Source of the DNA: Asticcacaulis currens
Lineage (GTDB): Bacteria > Pseudomonadota > Alphaproteobacteria > Caulobacterales > Caulobacteraceae
Length of the DNA stretch: 64,000 nucleotides
Reading direction: 5' to 3'
NCBI RefSeq assembly: GCF_028550395.1
Contig: NZ_JAQQKW010000003.1
Location: 248,001 to 312,000, forward strand
Notes under the pieces: generated by a model
What the model saw: the letters and a program-made list of their open reading frames with translations, nothing else
The model's database searches: none
Told to the model about the DNA's origin: nothing
Part shown: in pieces, positions 1 to 8,374 of the stretch
Layout of the letters: each line of letters begins with the position of its first letter
Position numbering within the stretch: position 1 is the first letter of the stretch
Position numbers and translations under genes: made by a program

Positions 1-1
1 C

Positions 2-793
2 GAAAGCGTCGATCAGGCGTTTCAGGAGCGGGTCAAGCGCAATTACGACATGCTGACGGAAGCGGTGCGCCTGATGGGCGTCATTTCGTCTCAGCCCCTG
101 CCCACGCCACCGCCCGCCCCCAACCCCTATGTCGAACGCTTCGAGCGCCCGCGCGATAGCCTGAGCCCCCGCGCCGCCGAACCCCGCCCGACGCCCGCCC
201 GCACCGAACGGCCTGAGCGTGCGCAACGCGGTCTCGACCCGCTGGAAGCGCCTCTGGATGCACCGCGCCCCCTCACGCCCGCGGCCTCGACGCGCACCGC
301 ACAACGCCCCGGGAGCGGCCTGTCGTGGCGCGACCTCCTCAACGGCATGGAAGGCCGTGAACCTGCGCCGCGTCCCGCGCCCGCCGCCCCCAAGCCTGAG
401 CCCGCACCGAATCCCGTGGTGACCGACAATGCGCCGGACAATCTCGACGATCTGATGATTGCCGAAGTCGCCTCGATGGGCGTCGATGCGCAGGCCCTGC
501 TCAACCGCTCGCGCCTCGAAGAAATCATCGCCGCCATCGTCGCCGACGATAACGAAGGCGCGCGTCTGGTGTTGCGCCGTATTGCCCCGGCGGCCATCCG
601 CCGCCTCAGCCGTCGCCTGACGACTGACGCGACCCTGCGCGATCAGGCGCAGGATTTCGTTACCTTTTACGACCGCCAAATCAATATCGCCCTGCTCACC
701 CGTGATCCGCGCAGCGCCCTGACAGAGATACTGGCCACGCCGACGGGGCGCACCTATCTTCTGTTCGACGCCGCCATCAGCGACCTTATCTGA
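2..793 (+). CDS. C-terminal part of a TipN-like polarity protein (truncated by window edge)
   Basis: The frame is open from the first codon of the window, so this is the 3' part of a longer gene; the internal Met at base 50 is not a convincing start. The first residues (SVDQAFQERVKRNY) look like the end of a helical or coiled-coil region. A Pro/Ala/Arg-rich, probably disordered linker of about 110 residues follows, then a compact helical C-terminal domain of about 110 residues ending LLFDAAISDLI. This layout recalls TipN, the Caulobacter new-pole marker with a long coiled coil; that is a resemblance from memory, not a search result. The stop overlaps the next start by one base (TGATG), so the epimerase is probably translationally coupled. 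Coding is near certain; the name is tentative. Confidence 0.8.
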   Translation, partial: ESVDQAFQERVKRNYDMLTEAVRLMGVISSQPLPTPPPAPNPYVERFERPRDSLSPRAAEPRPTPARTERPERAQRGLDPLEAPLDAPRPLTPAASTRTAQRPGSGLSWRDLLNGMEGREPAPRPAPAAPKPEPAPNPVVTDNAPDNLDDLMIAEVASMGVDAQALLNRSRLEEIIAAIVADDNEGARLVLRRIAPAAIRRLSRRLTTDATLRDQAQDFVTFYDRQINIALLTRDPRSALTEILATPTGRTYLLFDAAISDLI

Positions 794-1752
794 TGCTTCT
801 GACCTGTCGCTCCGAAGCCTGGCCCATAGCCGGGCGCTTCACCATAGCCCGCGGCTCCAAGACCGAAGCGCACATCATCTATGTCGAGGTGACGGATGGC
901 GCGTACAGGGGCCACGGCGAGGCGGTGCCCTATGCCCGCTATGGCGAAACGGTCGAAGGTGCGCTGGCCGCGCTTGACGCCGCGCGCCCCGCCATCGAAG
1001 CCGGGCAAACACCCGCCTTGACGGGGGCTGCAGCCAATGCGCTCGATTGCGCCCTGTGGGATTTGCGCGCTAAGGCGTCGGGGGTTCCCGCCTGGAAGGC
1101 GGCGGGTTTGCGTAGTTTCAGCCCGCTGAAGACCGCCTATACGCTGAGCCTCGATACGCCCGAAGCCATGGGGGCGCAGGCCGCCGCCAATGCCCGCCGC
1201 CCGCTGCTGAAACTCAAGATCGGCGGACCGGATGATCTGGCGCGCGTAGAGGCCGTGCGGCGCAATGCCCCCAAAACGCGCCTGATCGTCGATGCCAATG
1301 AAGGCCTGACGCGGGATAGCCTCAAGGCGCTGGCCCCCGAACTGAAACGCCTCGGCGTCGTGCTGATCGAACAGCCTTTGAAGGCGGGCGAGGACGACGC
1401 ACTGGAAGGCTATAAATGCCCTGTCCCGCTGTGCGCCGACGAAAGTCTGCATACGCGCGCCGAACTGGATCGCTGCGCGCGCCTCTATGATGCGGTGAAT
1501 ATCAAGCTCGACAAGACGGGCGGCCTGACCGAGGCTCTGGCGCTGAAACGGGCGGCCAAGGATAAGGGGCTGAGGATCATGGTCGGCTGCATGGTCGCCA
1601 CCTCGCTCAGCATGGCTCCGGCCATGATCGTGGCGCAGGGAGCCGACTTTGTCGATCTCGACGGGCCGCTGTTGCTGGCCAAAGACCGCGAGCACGGCCT
1701 GAAGATCACCGGTTCGATGCTAGAACCGCCCGAACCGGCGCTGTGGGGGTAG
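793..1752 (+). CDS. Dipeptide epimerase (enolase superfamily, L-Ala-D/L-Glu epimerase type)
   Basis: A 319-residue enolase-superfamily enzyme of the muconate-lactonizing/dipeptide epimerase branch. The N-terminal capping domain (about 1-110) precedes a TIM barrel carrying the full catalytic set: K140-x-K142 (LLKLKIG), metal ligands D167 (VDANE), E193 (IEQPL) and D216 (CADES), and the second base K238 (NIKLD). Characterised relatives epimerise L-Ala-D-Glu released from murein, or racemise N-acylated Glu; which applies here cannot be read from sequence, and no DUF1611 partner gene is adjacent. It overlaps the upstream TipN-like gene by one base. The product should be cytosolic, with a likely role in peptidoglycan peptide recycling. 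Confidence 0.9.
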   Translation: MLLTCRSEAWPIAGRFTIARGSKTEAHIIYVEVTDGAYRGHGEAVPYARYGETVEGALAALDAARPAIEAGQTPALTGAAANALDCALWDLRAKASGVPAWKAAGLRSFSPLKTAYTLSLDTPEAMGAQAAANARRPLLKLKIGGPDDLARVEAVRRNAPKTRLIVDANEGLTRDSLKALAPELKRLGVVLIEQPLKAGEDDALEGYKCPVPLCADESLHTRAELDRCARLYDAVNIKLDKTGGLTEALALKRAAKDKGLRIMVGCMVATSLSMAPAMIVAQGADFVDLDGPLLLAKDREHGLKITGSMLEPPEPALWG

Positions 1753-1761
1753 ATTGGGGGG

Positions 1762-2085
1762 TTAAGCTCGGTCTTCTTCGCGCAGATACTCATTGACCGC
1801 GTAGCGCAATTCCCCGGCGTGCGCCGTCCAGCGTTCGGAGTGAATCGAGGTGTCGCCGATCTCGTCGATCAGGCGTCGAATGTCGGCCGCGTGCTGCCTG
1901 TTGCGCTCACCCCCTGCCGGGTGGGCCTCCAGATAGCCCAGCAACGCCGGTTTGAGCTGCTCGTAGGTGACGACGCGCAGAGTATTGTTCACCGTGTCGA
2001 TCAGGTCGTCGAGCAGGGCCAGAATATTGTCGCGCGTCGGGGCAGTCGAGGTATCGTCGCGGATGAGATCGTCACGAATGGGCAT
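1762..2085 (-). CDS. Small helical protein, possibly a degenerate hemerythrin-like (HHE) domain
   Basis: A 107-residue product whose ATG overlaps the stop of the upstream CBS-domain gene (ATGA), so the two are cotranscribed and coupled. It looks all-helical. The segment RQHAADIRRLIDEI followed by ERW...AVNEYLREED resembles the last two helices of HHE cation-binding domains (EH..I..L..L then AV.HH..EEE), but the final His ligands are replaced (NEY) and no first-helix DH motif is visible. If the relationship is real, the protein has probably lost its di-iron site. I do not recognise a more specific family. Coding is well supported by the coupling and by the compact composition; function is unknown, perhaps linked to the CBS protein. 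Confidence 0.7.
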   Translation of the reverse strand: MPIRDDLIRDDTSTAPTRDNILALLDDLIDTVNNTLRVVTYEQLKPALLGYLEAHPAGGERNRQHAADIRRLIDEIGDTSIHSERWTAHAGELRYAVNEYLREEDRA

Positions 2086-2510
2086 CAGGCGGCCACCGTA
2101 TCTTCGGCGACGGCGTTTTCGATGCTGCCGGTCAGGTCGCGGTCTTCGGTGACACGAGCAATATCGCCTATGGACACGACGCCGACGATACGACGGTTGG
2201 TGTCGAGCACGGCGAGGCGGCGGATCTGCTCGGCCTTCATGTGGCGCGCGGCGACTTCGACATGGTCGCTGTCCATGCAATAGACGATCCGATCGGTCAT
2301 CACTTCGGACACCGGCGCGTCGGGGTTCAGCCCTTCGGCCAGACCGCGCACCACGATGTCGCGGTCGGTGACGGCCCCTTTCAGCCGGTCGTCTTCGCCC
2401 ACGGGCAGGTAGCCGCAGTCGCAATCGCGCATCAGTCGCGCCGCGACGGCCAGCGGGGTATCCGGGCGGATAATCTTGATGTCCCGGCACATGACGTCCT
2501 TGATCAGCAT
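2085..2510 (-). CDS. CBS-pair domain protein
   Basis: A 141-residue protein made almost entirely of two CBS motifs (about residues 7-60 and 73-128), which together form one Bateman module. Typical signatures are MLIKDVMCRDIKIIRPDTPL, YLPVGEDDRLKGAVTDRDIV and LAVLDTNRRIVGVVSIGDIA. Such stand-alone CBS pairs bind adenine nucleotides or related ligands and act as stress or energy sensors; the ligand here is unknown. A clear Shine-Dalgarno (GGAGAGG) lies just before the ATG. It is the first gene of a two-gene unit with the helical protein downstream, coupled by an ATGA overlap. Cytosolic. Confidence 0.9.
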   Translation of the reverse strand: MLIKDVMCRDIKIIRPDTPLAVAARLMRDCDCGYLPVGEDDRLKGAVTDRDIVVRGLAEGLNPDAPVSEVMTDRIVYCMDSDHVEVAARHMKAEQIRRLAVLDTNRRIVGVVSIGDIARVTEDRDLTGSIENAVAEDTVAA

Positions 2511-2610
2511 GGTCCTCTCCTTTGGCGTTGAACCCAGAGGATAGGCGTGACCGCATAAGGTCTCGCCGTGGCGGCTATGGACTGAGCTAAGGTTCGGACA
2601 AAACGGCGAT

Positions 2611-3597
2611 TTAGGGATTTTTGATCTTAAGCCGCGGAGCCAGAAAGGCGCAGACTATCAGTTGCAACTGATGGAATAGCATGATCGGCAACAGGATCGG
2701 CCCCAGTACGGCAGGGGGGAACAGGGTCCCGGCCATCGGCACGCCTGAGGCCAGCGACTTCTTCGATCCGCAGAACAGCACCACCACGCGGTCTTCGTGC
2801 GACAGGCCCATGCGCCCGGAAACCCACCAGGTGCCGCCCATGACAATGGCCAGAAGCCCGGCCCCGATGACGAAGATCAGGCCCAGATCGCCGAGTCCCA
2901 CCTTCGACCACAGGCCTTCGACCACCGATGCGGAAAAGGCCGTATAGACGACCAGCAGGATCGACCCGCGATCGACCCGCCCTACAAGCATCTTGTGCCG
3001 GTCGAGATAGCCTTTCAGCCACGGCCGCATCAGGTGCCCGACTACAAAGGGCAGCAGCAGTTGCAGGGCGATATCCAAGATCGAGTCAAACGACACGCCC
3101 CCTCCCGTCGCATTCATCAGCAGCGCGACCAGCAGCGGCGTAATCACAATCCCCAGAATATTGGACAGGGAGGCGCTGCACACCGCCGCGGCGACATTGC
3201 CACCCGCTATGGCCGTGAAGGCGATGGACGACTGCACGGTCGAAGGCAGCAGGCAGAGGAACAGCACGCCCGACAGGATCATCGGGTCCATCACCGGTTT
3301 CAGCGCCACCTGCACCCCCAGCCCCAGCAGCGGAAACACGGCAAAGGTGGTCAGAAACACCACCAGATGCACCTTCCACGCCATCAGCCCGGCGAAGATG
3401 GCTTCGCGCGACAGCTTGGCCCCGTGCAGGAAGAACAGCAGCACAATGGCCGCGTCCTTGACCCAGCCAGCGACCACAGCGCTGTCGCCCCGCACCGGCA
3501 GGACGGAGGCCAGCCCCACCATGCCCAGCAGGGCCAGGATGTAGGGATCGAAGGTCTTGATCAGGTTACGGAGCGTAAAAGCAGGAGCATCGGTCAT
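2611..3597 (-). CDS. Bile acid:sodium symporter family (BASS/SBF-like) transporter
   Basis: A 328-residue integral membrane protein with about ten hydrophobic helices, beginning with a short cytosolic segment and the helix YILALLGMVGLASVLP. The segment LCLLPSTVQSSIAFTAIAGG, and later FCGSKKSLASGVPMAG, are characteristic of the SBF-like (YfeH-type) branch of the bile acid:Na+ symporter/arsenite exporter superfamily. Members move organic anions with sodium; the substrate is unknown and bile acids are unlikely in a free-living bacterium. It is monocistronic by spacing and on the same strand as the reductase that starts at 4518, 30 bases upstream of its ATG region, so the pair could be cotranscribed. 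Confidence 0.88.
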   Translation of the reverse strand: MTDAPAFTLRNLIKTFDPYILALLGMVGLASVLPVRGDSAVVAGWVKDAAIVLLFFLHGAKLSREAIFAGLMAWKVHLVVFLTTFAVFPLLGLGVQVALKPVMDPMILSGVLFLCLLPSTVQSSIAFTAIAGGNVAAAVCSASLSNILGIVITPLLVALLMNATGGGVSFDSILDIALQLLLPFVVGHLMRPWLKGYLDRHKMLVGRVDRGSILLVVYTAFSASVVEGLWSKVGLGDLGLIFVIGAGLLAIVMGGTWWVSGRMGLSHEDRVVVLFCGSKKSLASGVPMAGTLFPPAVLGPILLPIMLFHQLQLIVCAFLAPRLKIKNP

Positions 3598-3627
3598 GCC
3601 CCCTTGTCGGCGTCTTTGGGCCGATAA

Positions 3628-4518
3628 TCAAGCCGGCACGCCCACCTTTTGCGCCGCCAGCAGCGGCACGATCAGGTCGCTGACCGGTGTCGGGATGCCG
3701 TGCGCACGCCCTTTGCGCGCGATGACGGCGTTGCGCGCGTCCCATTCGGTTTCGCGTCCGGCGGCGCGATCGTCGTACATTGAATTGGTGTCGTCGGGCG
3801 CAGCGGCCATAAACCGTGCCATTTGGGCCTCAATCAGATCGTCGGGCAGGTCCGCCCCTTCGGCCCGCCCCACGGCCACACATTCGGACAGGATGGCGCG
3901 CGCGATTTCGGCAATACCCGGCTGATGGAAGACCTGCATGGTTTGTCCGGTCAAGGCCAGTATGGCCCCGCCCGGCGCGTTGACGCACAGTTTCTTCCAG
4001 TTTTCGCTCACATAGTCAGGCGTCGGGCACGCCGTGACAAAGCTGCCCGTAAACAGGCCGCAGAAGGCCTGCCCTTCCGGCGTATCGGCGGTCAGCAAGC
4101 CCGCCCGCCCCCGCCACTCGGCCACACCCGGTGCCGAGCGTCCTGCCGGAATATCCACCACCACCGGCACCAGCACAGTCCCTACGGGAACCACCGGCGT
4201 TACCCGCTCACGGTGCTCGACGCCGTTTTGCAGGATGGCGACGCGGGTGTGCGGCCCGACCGTGGCGTCGAGCCACGCCTTTGCCCCTTCGACCTGATGC
4301 GCCTTGACGCACAACAGCACCCAATCGGGGGGCGTAAGCGCCTCTGGCGCCGTCACCACGGTTGCCCGGCGGCGCGGCGCCATCTCACCGGCTTTGGCGA
4401 CCTTAAGCGGCGCGAAGGCCTGCCGGGCGGCAAACACCACCTGATGACCGGCGTCGATCAGGGCCGCCCCGACGCTCAGACCGACCGCGCCGGGCCCGAT
4501 GATGACAATGTTCGCCAT
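3628..4518 (-). CDS. 2-dehydropantoate 2-reductase-like oxidoreductase (ApbA/PanE family)
   Basis: A 296-residue NAD(P)-dependent reductase. The N-terminal Rossmann fold starts at once with IVIIGPGAVGLSVGAAL (GxGxxG nucleotide loop), and the CVKAHQ and LQNGVEH segments are typical ketopantoate-reductase landmarks. The C-terminal helical domain includes ENWKKLCVNAPGGAI, supplying the family's catalytic Lys region, and NSMYDDRAAGRETEWDARN. Ketopantoate reductase makes pantoate for coenzyme A, but this family also holds many reductases of other 2-keto acids, so the substrate is not certain. It lies upstream of the BASS transporter on the same strand and divergent from the DUF4442 gene. Confidence 0.85.
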   Translation of the reverse strand: MANIVIIGPGAVGLSVGAALIDAGHQVVFAARQAFAPLKVAKAGEMAPRRRATVVTAPEALTPPDWVLLCVKAHQVEGAKAWLDATVGPHTRVAILQNGVEHRERVTPVVPVGTVLVPVVVDIPAGRSAPGVAEWRGRAGLLTADTPEGQAFCGLFTGSFVTACPTPDYVSENWKKLCVNAPGGAILALTGQTMQVFHQPGIAEIARAILSECVAVGRAEGADLPDDLIEAQMARFMAAAPDDTNSMYDDRAAGRETEWDARNAVIARKGRAHGIPTPVSDLIVPLLAAQKVGVPA

Positions 4519-4599
4519 TTTTTGAATATCCTTCCCCAGCGTGACGCTATCGTCGCTGACAATTTGACGATAACGTAAACTTCTTCTGCGGGGTGTGTG

Positions 4600-5052
4600 A
4601 TGACCGACTTTGCCAAACGTTTCAAGCTGATCAACTATTATCCGCCGTTTATCGGGGCGGGCATCCGCGTCGTGCGCACCAATTCTGATTTCACCGAGAT
4701 CGAGGTGCAGATGAAGCTGCGCTGGTGGAACCGCAATGTGGTCGGCACGCAGTTCGGCGGCTCGCTTTATATGATGTGCGACCCGTTCTTTATGGCCATT
4801 CTAATGACGCATCTGGGGCGCGGCTATATCGTCTGGGACAAGGCAGCGCGCATCGACTTCCTCAAGCCCGGCCGCGGGCGGGTCACGGCCATTTTCCGCA
4901 TTGCCCTGGAAGAAATCGCGCGAATCCGCGCCGATGCCGACAGCCAGCCCAAGCTGGAGCCGGAATTTGAGGTTGATGTGGTGGACGACGCCGGCGTGGT
5001 GGTGGCGCGCGTGCACAAGACGCTGTATGTGAGGAAAAAGCCTCCGAAATAG
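4600..5052 (+). CDS. DUF4442 hotdog-fold (thioesterase-like) protein
   Basis: A 150-residue protein beginning MTDFAKRFKLINYYPPFIGAGI. A GTG three bases upstream could add one residue, but the ATG at 4600 is the simpler start. The length and motifs RWWNRNVVGTQFGGSLYMMCDPFF and IDFLKPGRGRVTAIF match the DUF4442 family, which has the hotdog fold of acyl-CoA thioesterases. No substrate can be assigned. The gene is divergent from the PanE-like gene and is followed 15 bases later by the threonine aldolase on the same strand, so the two probably share a transcript. Cytosolic, without a signal peptide. Confidence 0.85.
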   Translation: MTDFAKRFKLINYYPPFIGAGIRVVRTNSDFTEIEVQMKLRWWNRNVVGTQFGGSLYMMCDPFFMAILMTHLGRGYIVWDKAARIDFLKPGRGRVTAIFRIALEEIARIRADADSQPKLEPEFEVDVVDDAGVVVARVHKTLYVRKKPPK

Positions 5053-5067
5053 CCGCACGAGTGACGA

Positions 5068-6105
5068 ATGGTCTGGTTCGCCAGCGACAATACCGCCCCC
5101 ATGCACCCCGCCGTTCTGGCTGCCCTCGGCGCCGCCAACGAAGGCCACGCGGCCTCCTACGGCGCGGATGACATCACGGCGCGCCTCAATGCCCGCCTGC
5201 GCGAGGTGTTTGGCAATCCGCACCTGAGAGCCTTCCCGACCTTCAATGGCTCGGCGACAAATGGCGTGGCGCTGGCCTCGATCATGCGGCCGTTCGAGGC
5301 GACGATTGCCACCCGCGACGCCCATATCCAGAACGACGAATGCGGCCTGCCGGAGTTTTTCACCGGGGCCAAGATTCTGATTGCGCCGGACGTGCTGGGC
5401 AAGCTGACGAGCGAAGGGATCGAGGCCATCGTCGCCCTGTCGCAGGATCACGCGCCGCACGCCGCGCGCCCGAAGGTGATCAGCCTGACCCAATCGACGG
5501 AGATCGGCACGGTCTATAGCGTCGAAGAGTTGCGCGCGCTGCGGGCTGTGGCCGACCGGCACGGCTTGCTGATCCATATGGACGGAGCGCGGCTGGCCAA
5601 CGGCGTGGCGGCGCTGGGCGTATCGCCGGCCAAAGCCGTGACCGGCGTGGATATTCTGTCGTTTGGCGGCACCAAGGCGGGCGCAGCCCTGGCCGAAGCG
5701 GTGGTGATTTTGAACCCTGCCCTGATCCGCGACTTTGAATACTGGCACAAGCGCATGGGGCAGTTGCCGTCCAAGATGCGTTTCGTGTCGGCGCAGTTGC
5801 TGGCCCTGCTCGAAGACGATCTGTGGCTGACACTGGCAAGGCACGCCAATGGCATGGCGCAGCGTCTGGCCGAAGGTCTGAGCCAGCTTGCGGGGGTATC
5901 ACTGGTCTATCCACAGGCGGCCAATGCCCTGTTTGTCACCCTGCCCCCGGCTCTGGCGGAGACCTTGCAGGCCGCCGGACACCGCTTCTATCCGTGGTCT
6001 CTGGCGGGGGAACATGTCTATCGGCTGGTTTGCAGCTTCGCCACGACGGAGGACGAGGTCACGGCGTTTCTGACGGATTGCCAGACGCACCTCCCCGGCC
6101 GCTGA
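5068..6105 (+). CDS. Low-specificity threonine aldolase (PLP enzyme)
   Basis: A 345-residue fold-type I PLP enzyme of the beta-eliminating lyase/threonine aldolase family, cleaving L-threonine or allo-threonine to glycine and acetaldehyde, or related beta-hydroxy amino acids. Key features are the N-terminal FASDNTAPMHP, the cofactor-binding D172-G-A-R (HMDGARLAN) and the Schiff-base lysine K203 in LSFGGTKAGA. Length is normal for the family. The ATG lies 15 bases after the DUF4442 stop, and the YbaK gene starts 9 bases after this stop, suggesting one operon. Whether it prefers L-allo-threonine, L-threonine or phenylserine cannot be judged from sequence. Confidence 0.92.
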   Translation: MVWFASDNTAPMHPAVLAALGAANEGHAASYGADDITARLNARLREVFGNPHLRAFPTFNGSATNGVALASIMRPFEATIATRDAHIQNDECGLPEFFTGAKILIAPDVLGKLTSEGIEAIVALSQDHAPHAARPKVISLTQSTEIGTVYSVEELRALRAVADRHGLLIHMDGARLANGVAALGVSPAKAVTGVDILSFGGTKAGAALAEAVVILNPALIRDFEYWHKRMGQLPSKMRFVSAQLLALLEDDLWLTLARHANGMAQRLAEGLSQLAGVSLVYPQAANALFVTLPPALAETLQAAGHRFYPWSLAGEHVYRLVCSFATTEDEVTAFLTDCQTHLPGR

Positions 6106-6114
6106 GACCTTATC

Positions 6115-6591
6115 ATGTCCAAAACCACCGCCGCAACCGCCGCCCTGCAAAAGGCCGGGATCGCCTTCGATCTCCACCCCTATGCCTATGACCCGGACGC
6201 GCCGCGCGTCGGCCTGCAGGCCGCCGAAGCACTGGGCGTCGATCCGTCGCAGACCTTCAAGACCCTGATGGCCGAGGTCGATGGCAAGGGCGTCTGCGTC
6301 GTCGTGCCCTCAGATGGCGAAGTGTCGATGAAGAAGCTGGCGGCGCATTTCAAGGGCAAGTCGGCGCAGATGATGAAGGTGCCCGATGCCGAAAAGGTGA
6401 CGGGCTTCAAGGTCGGCGGCATCTCCCCTTTCGGCCAGCGCAAGACCCACCCGACCGCCATAGACGAGACGGCGCAGCTTTATGACCGCATCTATATCAA
6501 TGCCGGTCAGCGCGGTCTGCTGCTCTCGATTGCACCCGACGACGCCGCGCATGTCCTTAATGCCGGATATGTGGATGTGATGGCGGAATAA
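6115..6591 (+). CDS. ybaK: Cys-tRNA(Pro) deacylase YbaK
   Basis: A 158-residue YbaK/ProX-type editing protein. It hydrolyses Cys-tRNA(Pro) made by mistake by prolyl-tRNA synthetase. Diagnostic features are the conserved lysine K49 in SQTFKTLM, the DGEVSMKKLAAHF helix, VGGISPFGQRK and the C-terminal RGLLLSIAPDD. Length is exactly as expected for a free-standing YbaK. It follows the threonine aldolase by 9 bases and is likely cotranscribed with it. Cytosolic. Confidence 0.93.
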   Translation: MSKTTAATAALQKAGIAFDLHPYAYDPDAPRVGLQAAEALGVDPSQTFKTLMAEVDGKGVCVVVPSDGEVSMKKLAAHFKGKSAQMMKVPDAEKVTGFKVGGISPFGQRKTHPTAIDETAQLYDRIYINAGQRGLLLSIAPDDAAHVLNAGYVDVMAE

Positions 6592-6634
6592 CACAACCCG
6601 TGATAGTGTCCCTGTGGTCTATCAGGAGGCACAT

Positions 6635-7039
6635 ATGGCGGATGGTAACCCCTTCTTCGATCCCTTCGGATTGTGGCGATTTGCGCCGCACAGCCTGACG
6701 CAGGACATATTGCGCGGCTGGTCGCTGATCAGCATTACTGAGAACAATTCGTCAGCGCCCGACACCGAAAGACGTATTGTCGAACAGGAAAGCTATGGCC
6801 GCCAGATCGGTAAGCTAAGCGCGGCAGTGCGGTGTCTGATCGACGACCTGCCCGCCGATCAGCGCGATAAGGAGGCCTATACGGAACTGCGGGCCTTGGT
6901 AGATCGCATCGACAAGTTGAAGGCCGAGAGCGCCTCCCAACGGCTAGACCGCTGGAAGGACGATCTGGCACGGCTGAAAACCCTCAATCCGGCGGAATAT
7001 GAGCGACAAATCCGCGAGCTGAAGGCGCTGCTTGGATAA
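6635..7039 (+). CDS. Hypothetical protein with helical C-terminus
   Basis: A 134-residue protein starting MADGNPFFDPFGLWRF. The ATG at 6635 is chosen because a strong AGGAGG lies at 6624-6629, five bases upstream; an in-frame GTG at 6614 has no such site. The N-terminal part is aromatic and Phe/Trp-rich. Residues from about 60 on are strongly helical with charged heptad-like spacing (LRALVDRIDKLKAESASQRL), suggesting a short coiled coil. No family recognised. It sits between ybaK (same strand, 43 bases away) and a convergent GST gene. Confidence 0.75.
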   Translation: MADGNPFFDPFGLWRFAPHSLTQDILRGWSLISITENNSSAPDTERRIVEQESYGRQIGKLSAAVRCLIDDLPADQRDKEAYTELRALVDRIDKLKAESASQRLDRWKDDLARLKTLNPAEYERQIRELKALLG

Positions 7040-7067
7040 ACAGACTGGCCTGCGCGCGAGGCGGCAA

Positions 7068-7694
7068 TCACGTCGCCGTCTTGCCGACCGTCATGCCCTT
7101 TTGCACTGCCGGGCGTGTGCCGACCTTATCGAACCACGCCCGGATATGCGGCGTGTCGGTGAGCAGGGCCTCCTGCTGATAGAAGGTGCGCAGCGTATTG
7201 ATCCACGGATAGATGGCCATATCGGCGATGGTGAAGTCATCACCCGCCACATAGGCATGTTTCGACAACTGCGTTTCCAGCACACCCAGCAGGCGTTTGG
7301 CTTCGTTGGTATAGCGGTTCAGCGCATAGGGCACTTTCTCCGGCGCAAAAACCGCAAAATGCCCCAGCTGACCGAACATCGGCCCCAGCCCGCCCATCTG
7401 CCAGTTCAGCCACTCCAGCACCTTATAACGGCCTTCGCCCGACGCCGGCAGGAATTTCCCCGTCTTTTCGGCCAGATAGACGAGGATCGCGCCGGTTTCA
7501 AAGACACTGATGCCCGTCTCTTCATCGACAATGGCCGGGATCTTGTTGTTGGGGGAGATTTTCAGAAAGTCCGGATGGAACTGCTCATCCGCGCCGATAT
7601 TGACCGGCCTCACCTTATACGGCAGGCCCATTTCTTCGAGGGCGATGGAGGCCTTGAAGCCGTTGGGCGTGGTCCAGGTGTGCAGAACGATCAT
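7068..7694 (-). CDS. Glutathione S-transferase (nu-class/YfcG-like)
   Basis: A 208-residue GST. The ATG at 7694 (MIVLHTWTTPNGFK) is preceded by GAGGGA; the frame stays open upstream but runs into a palindromic repeat, which is not coding. The thioredoxin-like N-terminal domain (1-85) carries TTPNGFKASIALEE, NKIPAIVD and FETGAILVYLAEKTG, as in the nu-class YfcG/YghU group that binds two glutathiones and has disulfide-bond reductase activity. The all-helical C-terminal domain includes DFTIADMAIYPWI. Cytosolic. A bipartite intergenic repeat (7719-7819) lies directly upstream. Confidence 0.92.
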   Translation of the reverse strand: MIVLHTWTTPNGFKASIALEEMGLPYKVRPVNIGADEQFHPDFLKISPNNKIPAIVDEETGISVFETGAILVYLAEKTGKFLPASGEGRYKVLEWLNWQMGGLGPMFGQLGHFAVFAPEKVPYALNRYTNEAKRLLGVLETQLSKHAYVAGDDFTIADMAIYPWINTLRTFYQQEALLTDTPHIRAWFDKVGTRPAVQKGMTVGKTAT

Positions 7695-7718
7695 GGTCTT
7701 TTCCCTCAGTAGGTCTAA

Positions 7719-7819
7719 AGCGCTTTCCGAAAAGTGGGACGCACTTTTCGGATAAAAAAGCGCGTTCAAACAAAAATTTAGAGCGCTATTTCGATTCAGT
7801 CTGAACGAAATACGCTCTA
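7719..7819. repeat. Bipartite palindromic intergenic element, copy 1
   Basis: Two hairpins joined by a conserved linker. Hairpin one pairs TCCGAAAAGTG (7726-7736) with CACTTTTCGGA (7742-7752) inside flanking GCGC arms. The linker is CAAACAAAAATTT (7767-7779). Hairpin two pairs TAGAGCG (7779-7785) with CGCTCTA (7813-7819), with an inner TTTCG/CGAAA pairing. Copies of the same design occur at 18329-18442 (opposite orientation) and, more diverged, at 11914-12048. Confidence 0.7.
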
Positions 7820-7859
7820 ATATGCCGAAGACATGGTCATGAAACCGCAAACGTCAAGG

Positions 7860-8321
7860 TTACGGTTTGACGACCATCAGATAGAAAACCACCACAATCG
7901 CCGGAAAGGCCAGCGCCCCAAGGCTCACCCACCACCGCTCATAGGTCCAGTAGAGCGGCGGCAGGGGCTCACCCGACGCATAGGCGACGTTCGCCAGATC
8001 GCGCATCCGTATCTGTATCCACACCACCGGCAACCAGCACGCCCCGGCAAAGAGATATAGCATCAATCCCCCCAGCACCCAGCCACCAAACAGCTCCAGC
8101 CCTCCCAGATGCACCAGCCACAGACCGCTCAAAAGCTGCACGATGACGGCGGGCGTGGTGAACAGCCAGTCGGCTATGACCACATGCCGCGAGGCAAAAG
8201 CGATGCCCGGCACCTCTTTGCGGCGATTGGCCATGAACATGAAAAAAGCCGTGCCTATGCCGGTGCCGAACAGGATGGTCGAGGAGACCACATGCACCCA
8301 CTTTACCCACAGATATAGCAT
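7860..8321 (-). CDS. DUF2269 family integral membrane protein
   Basis: A 153-residue protein with four predicted transmembrane helices. The signature starts MLYLWVKWVHVVSSTILFGTG, with RHVVIADWLFTTPAVIVQLLSG, WLPVVWIQIRMRDLA and YWTYERWWVSLGALAF, matching the DUF2269 family. Conserved His and Arg residues near helix ends suggest a possible cofactor site, but no function is established. It is divergent from the DUF393 gene, with 53 bases between the two ATGs, which must hold both promoters. Confidence 0.88.
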   Translation of the reverse strand: MLYLWVKWVHVVSSTILFGTGIGTAFFMFMANRRKEVPGIAFASRHVVIADWLFTTPAVIVQLLSGLWLVHLGGLELFGGWVLGGLMLYLFAGACWLPVVWIQIRMRDLANVAYASGEPLPPLYWTYERWWVSLGALAFPAIVVVFYLMVVKP

Positions 8322-8374
8322 TGATCCCCCTCGTCTTCGCGCCTAGACTCCCTGTCATAGAGGCAGGGGATCGA

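Noticed and set aside
1762-2556. One long 264-codon minus-strand gene covering both the CBS gene and the helical protein
   Set aside because: Its first part is in the wrong frame relative to the clear CBS domains; the real start is the internal ATG at 2085.
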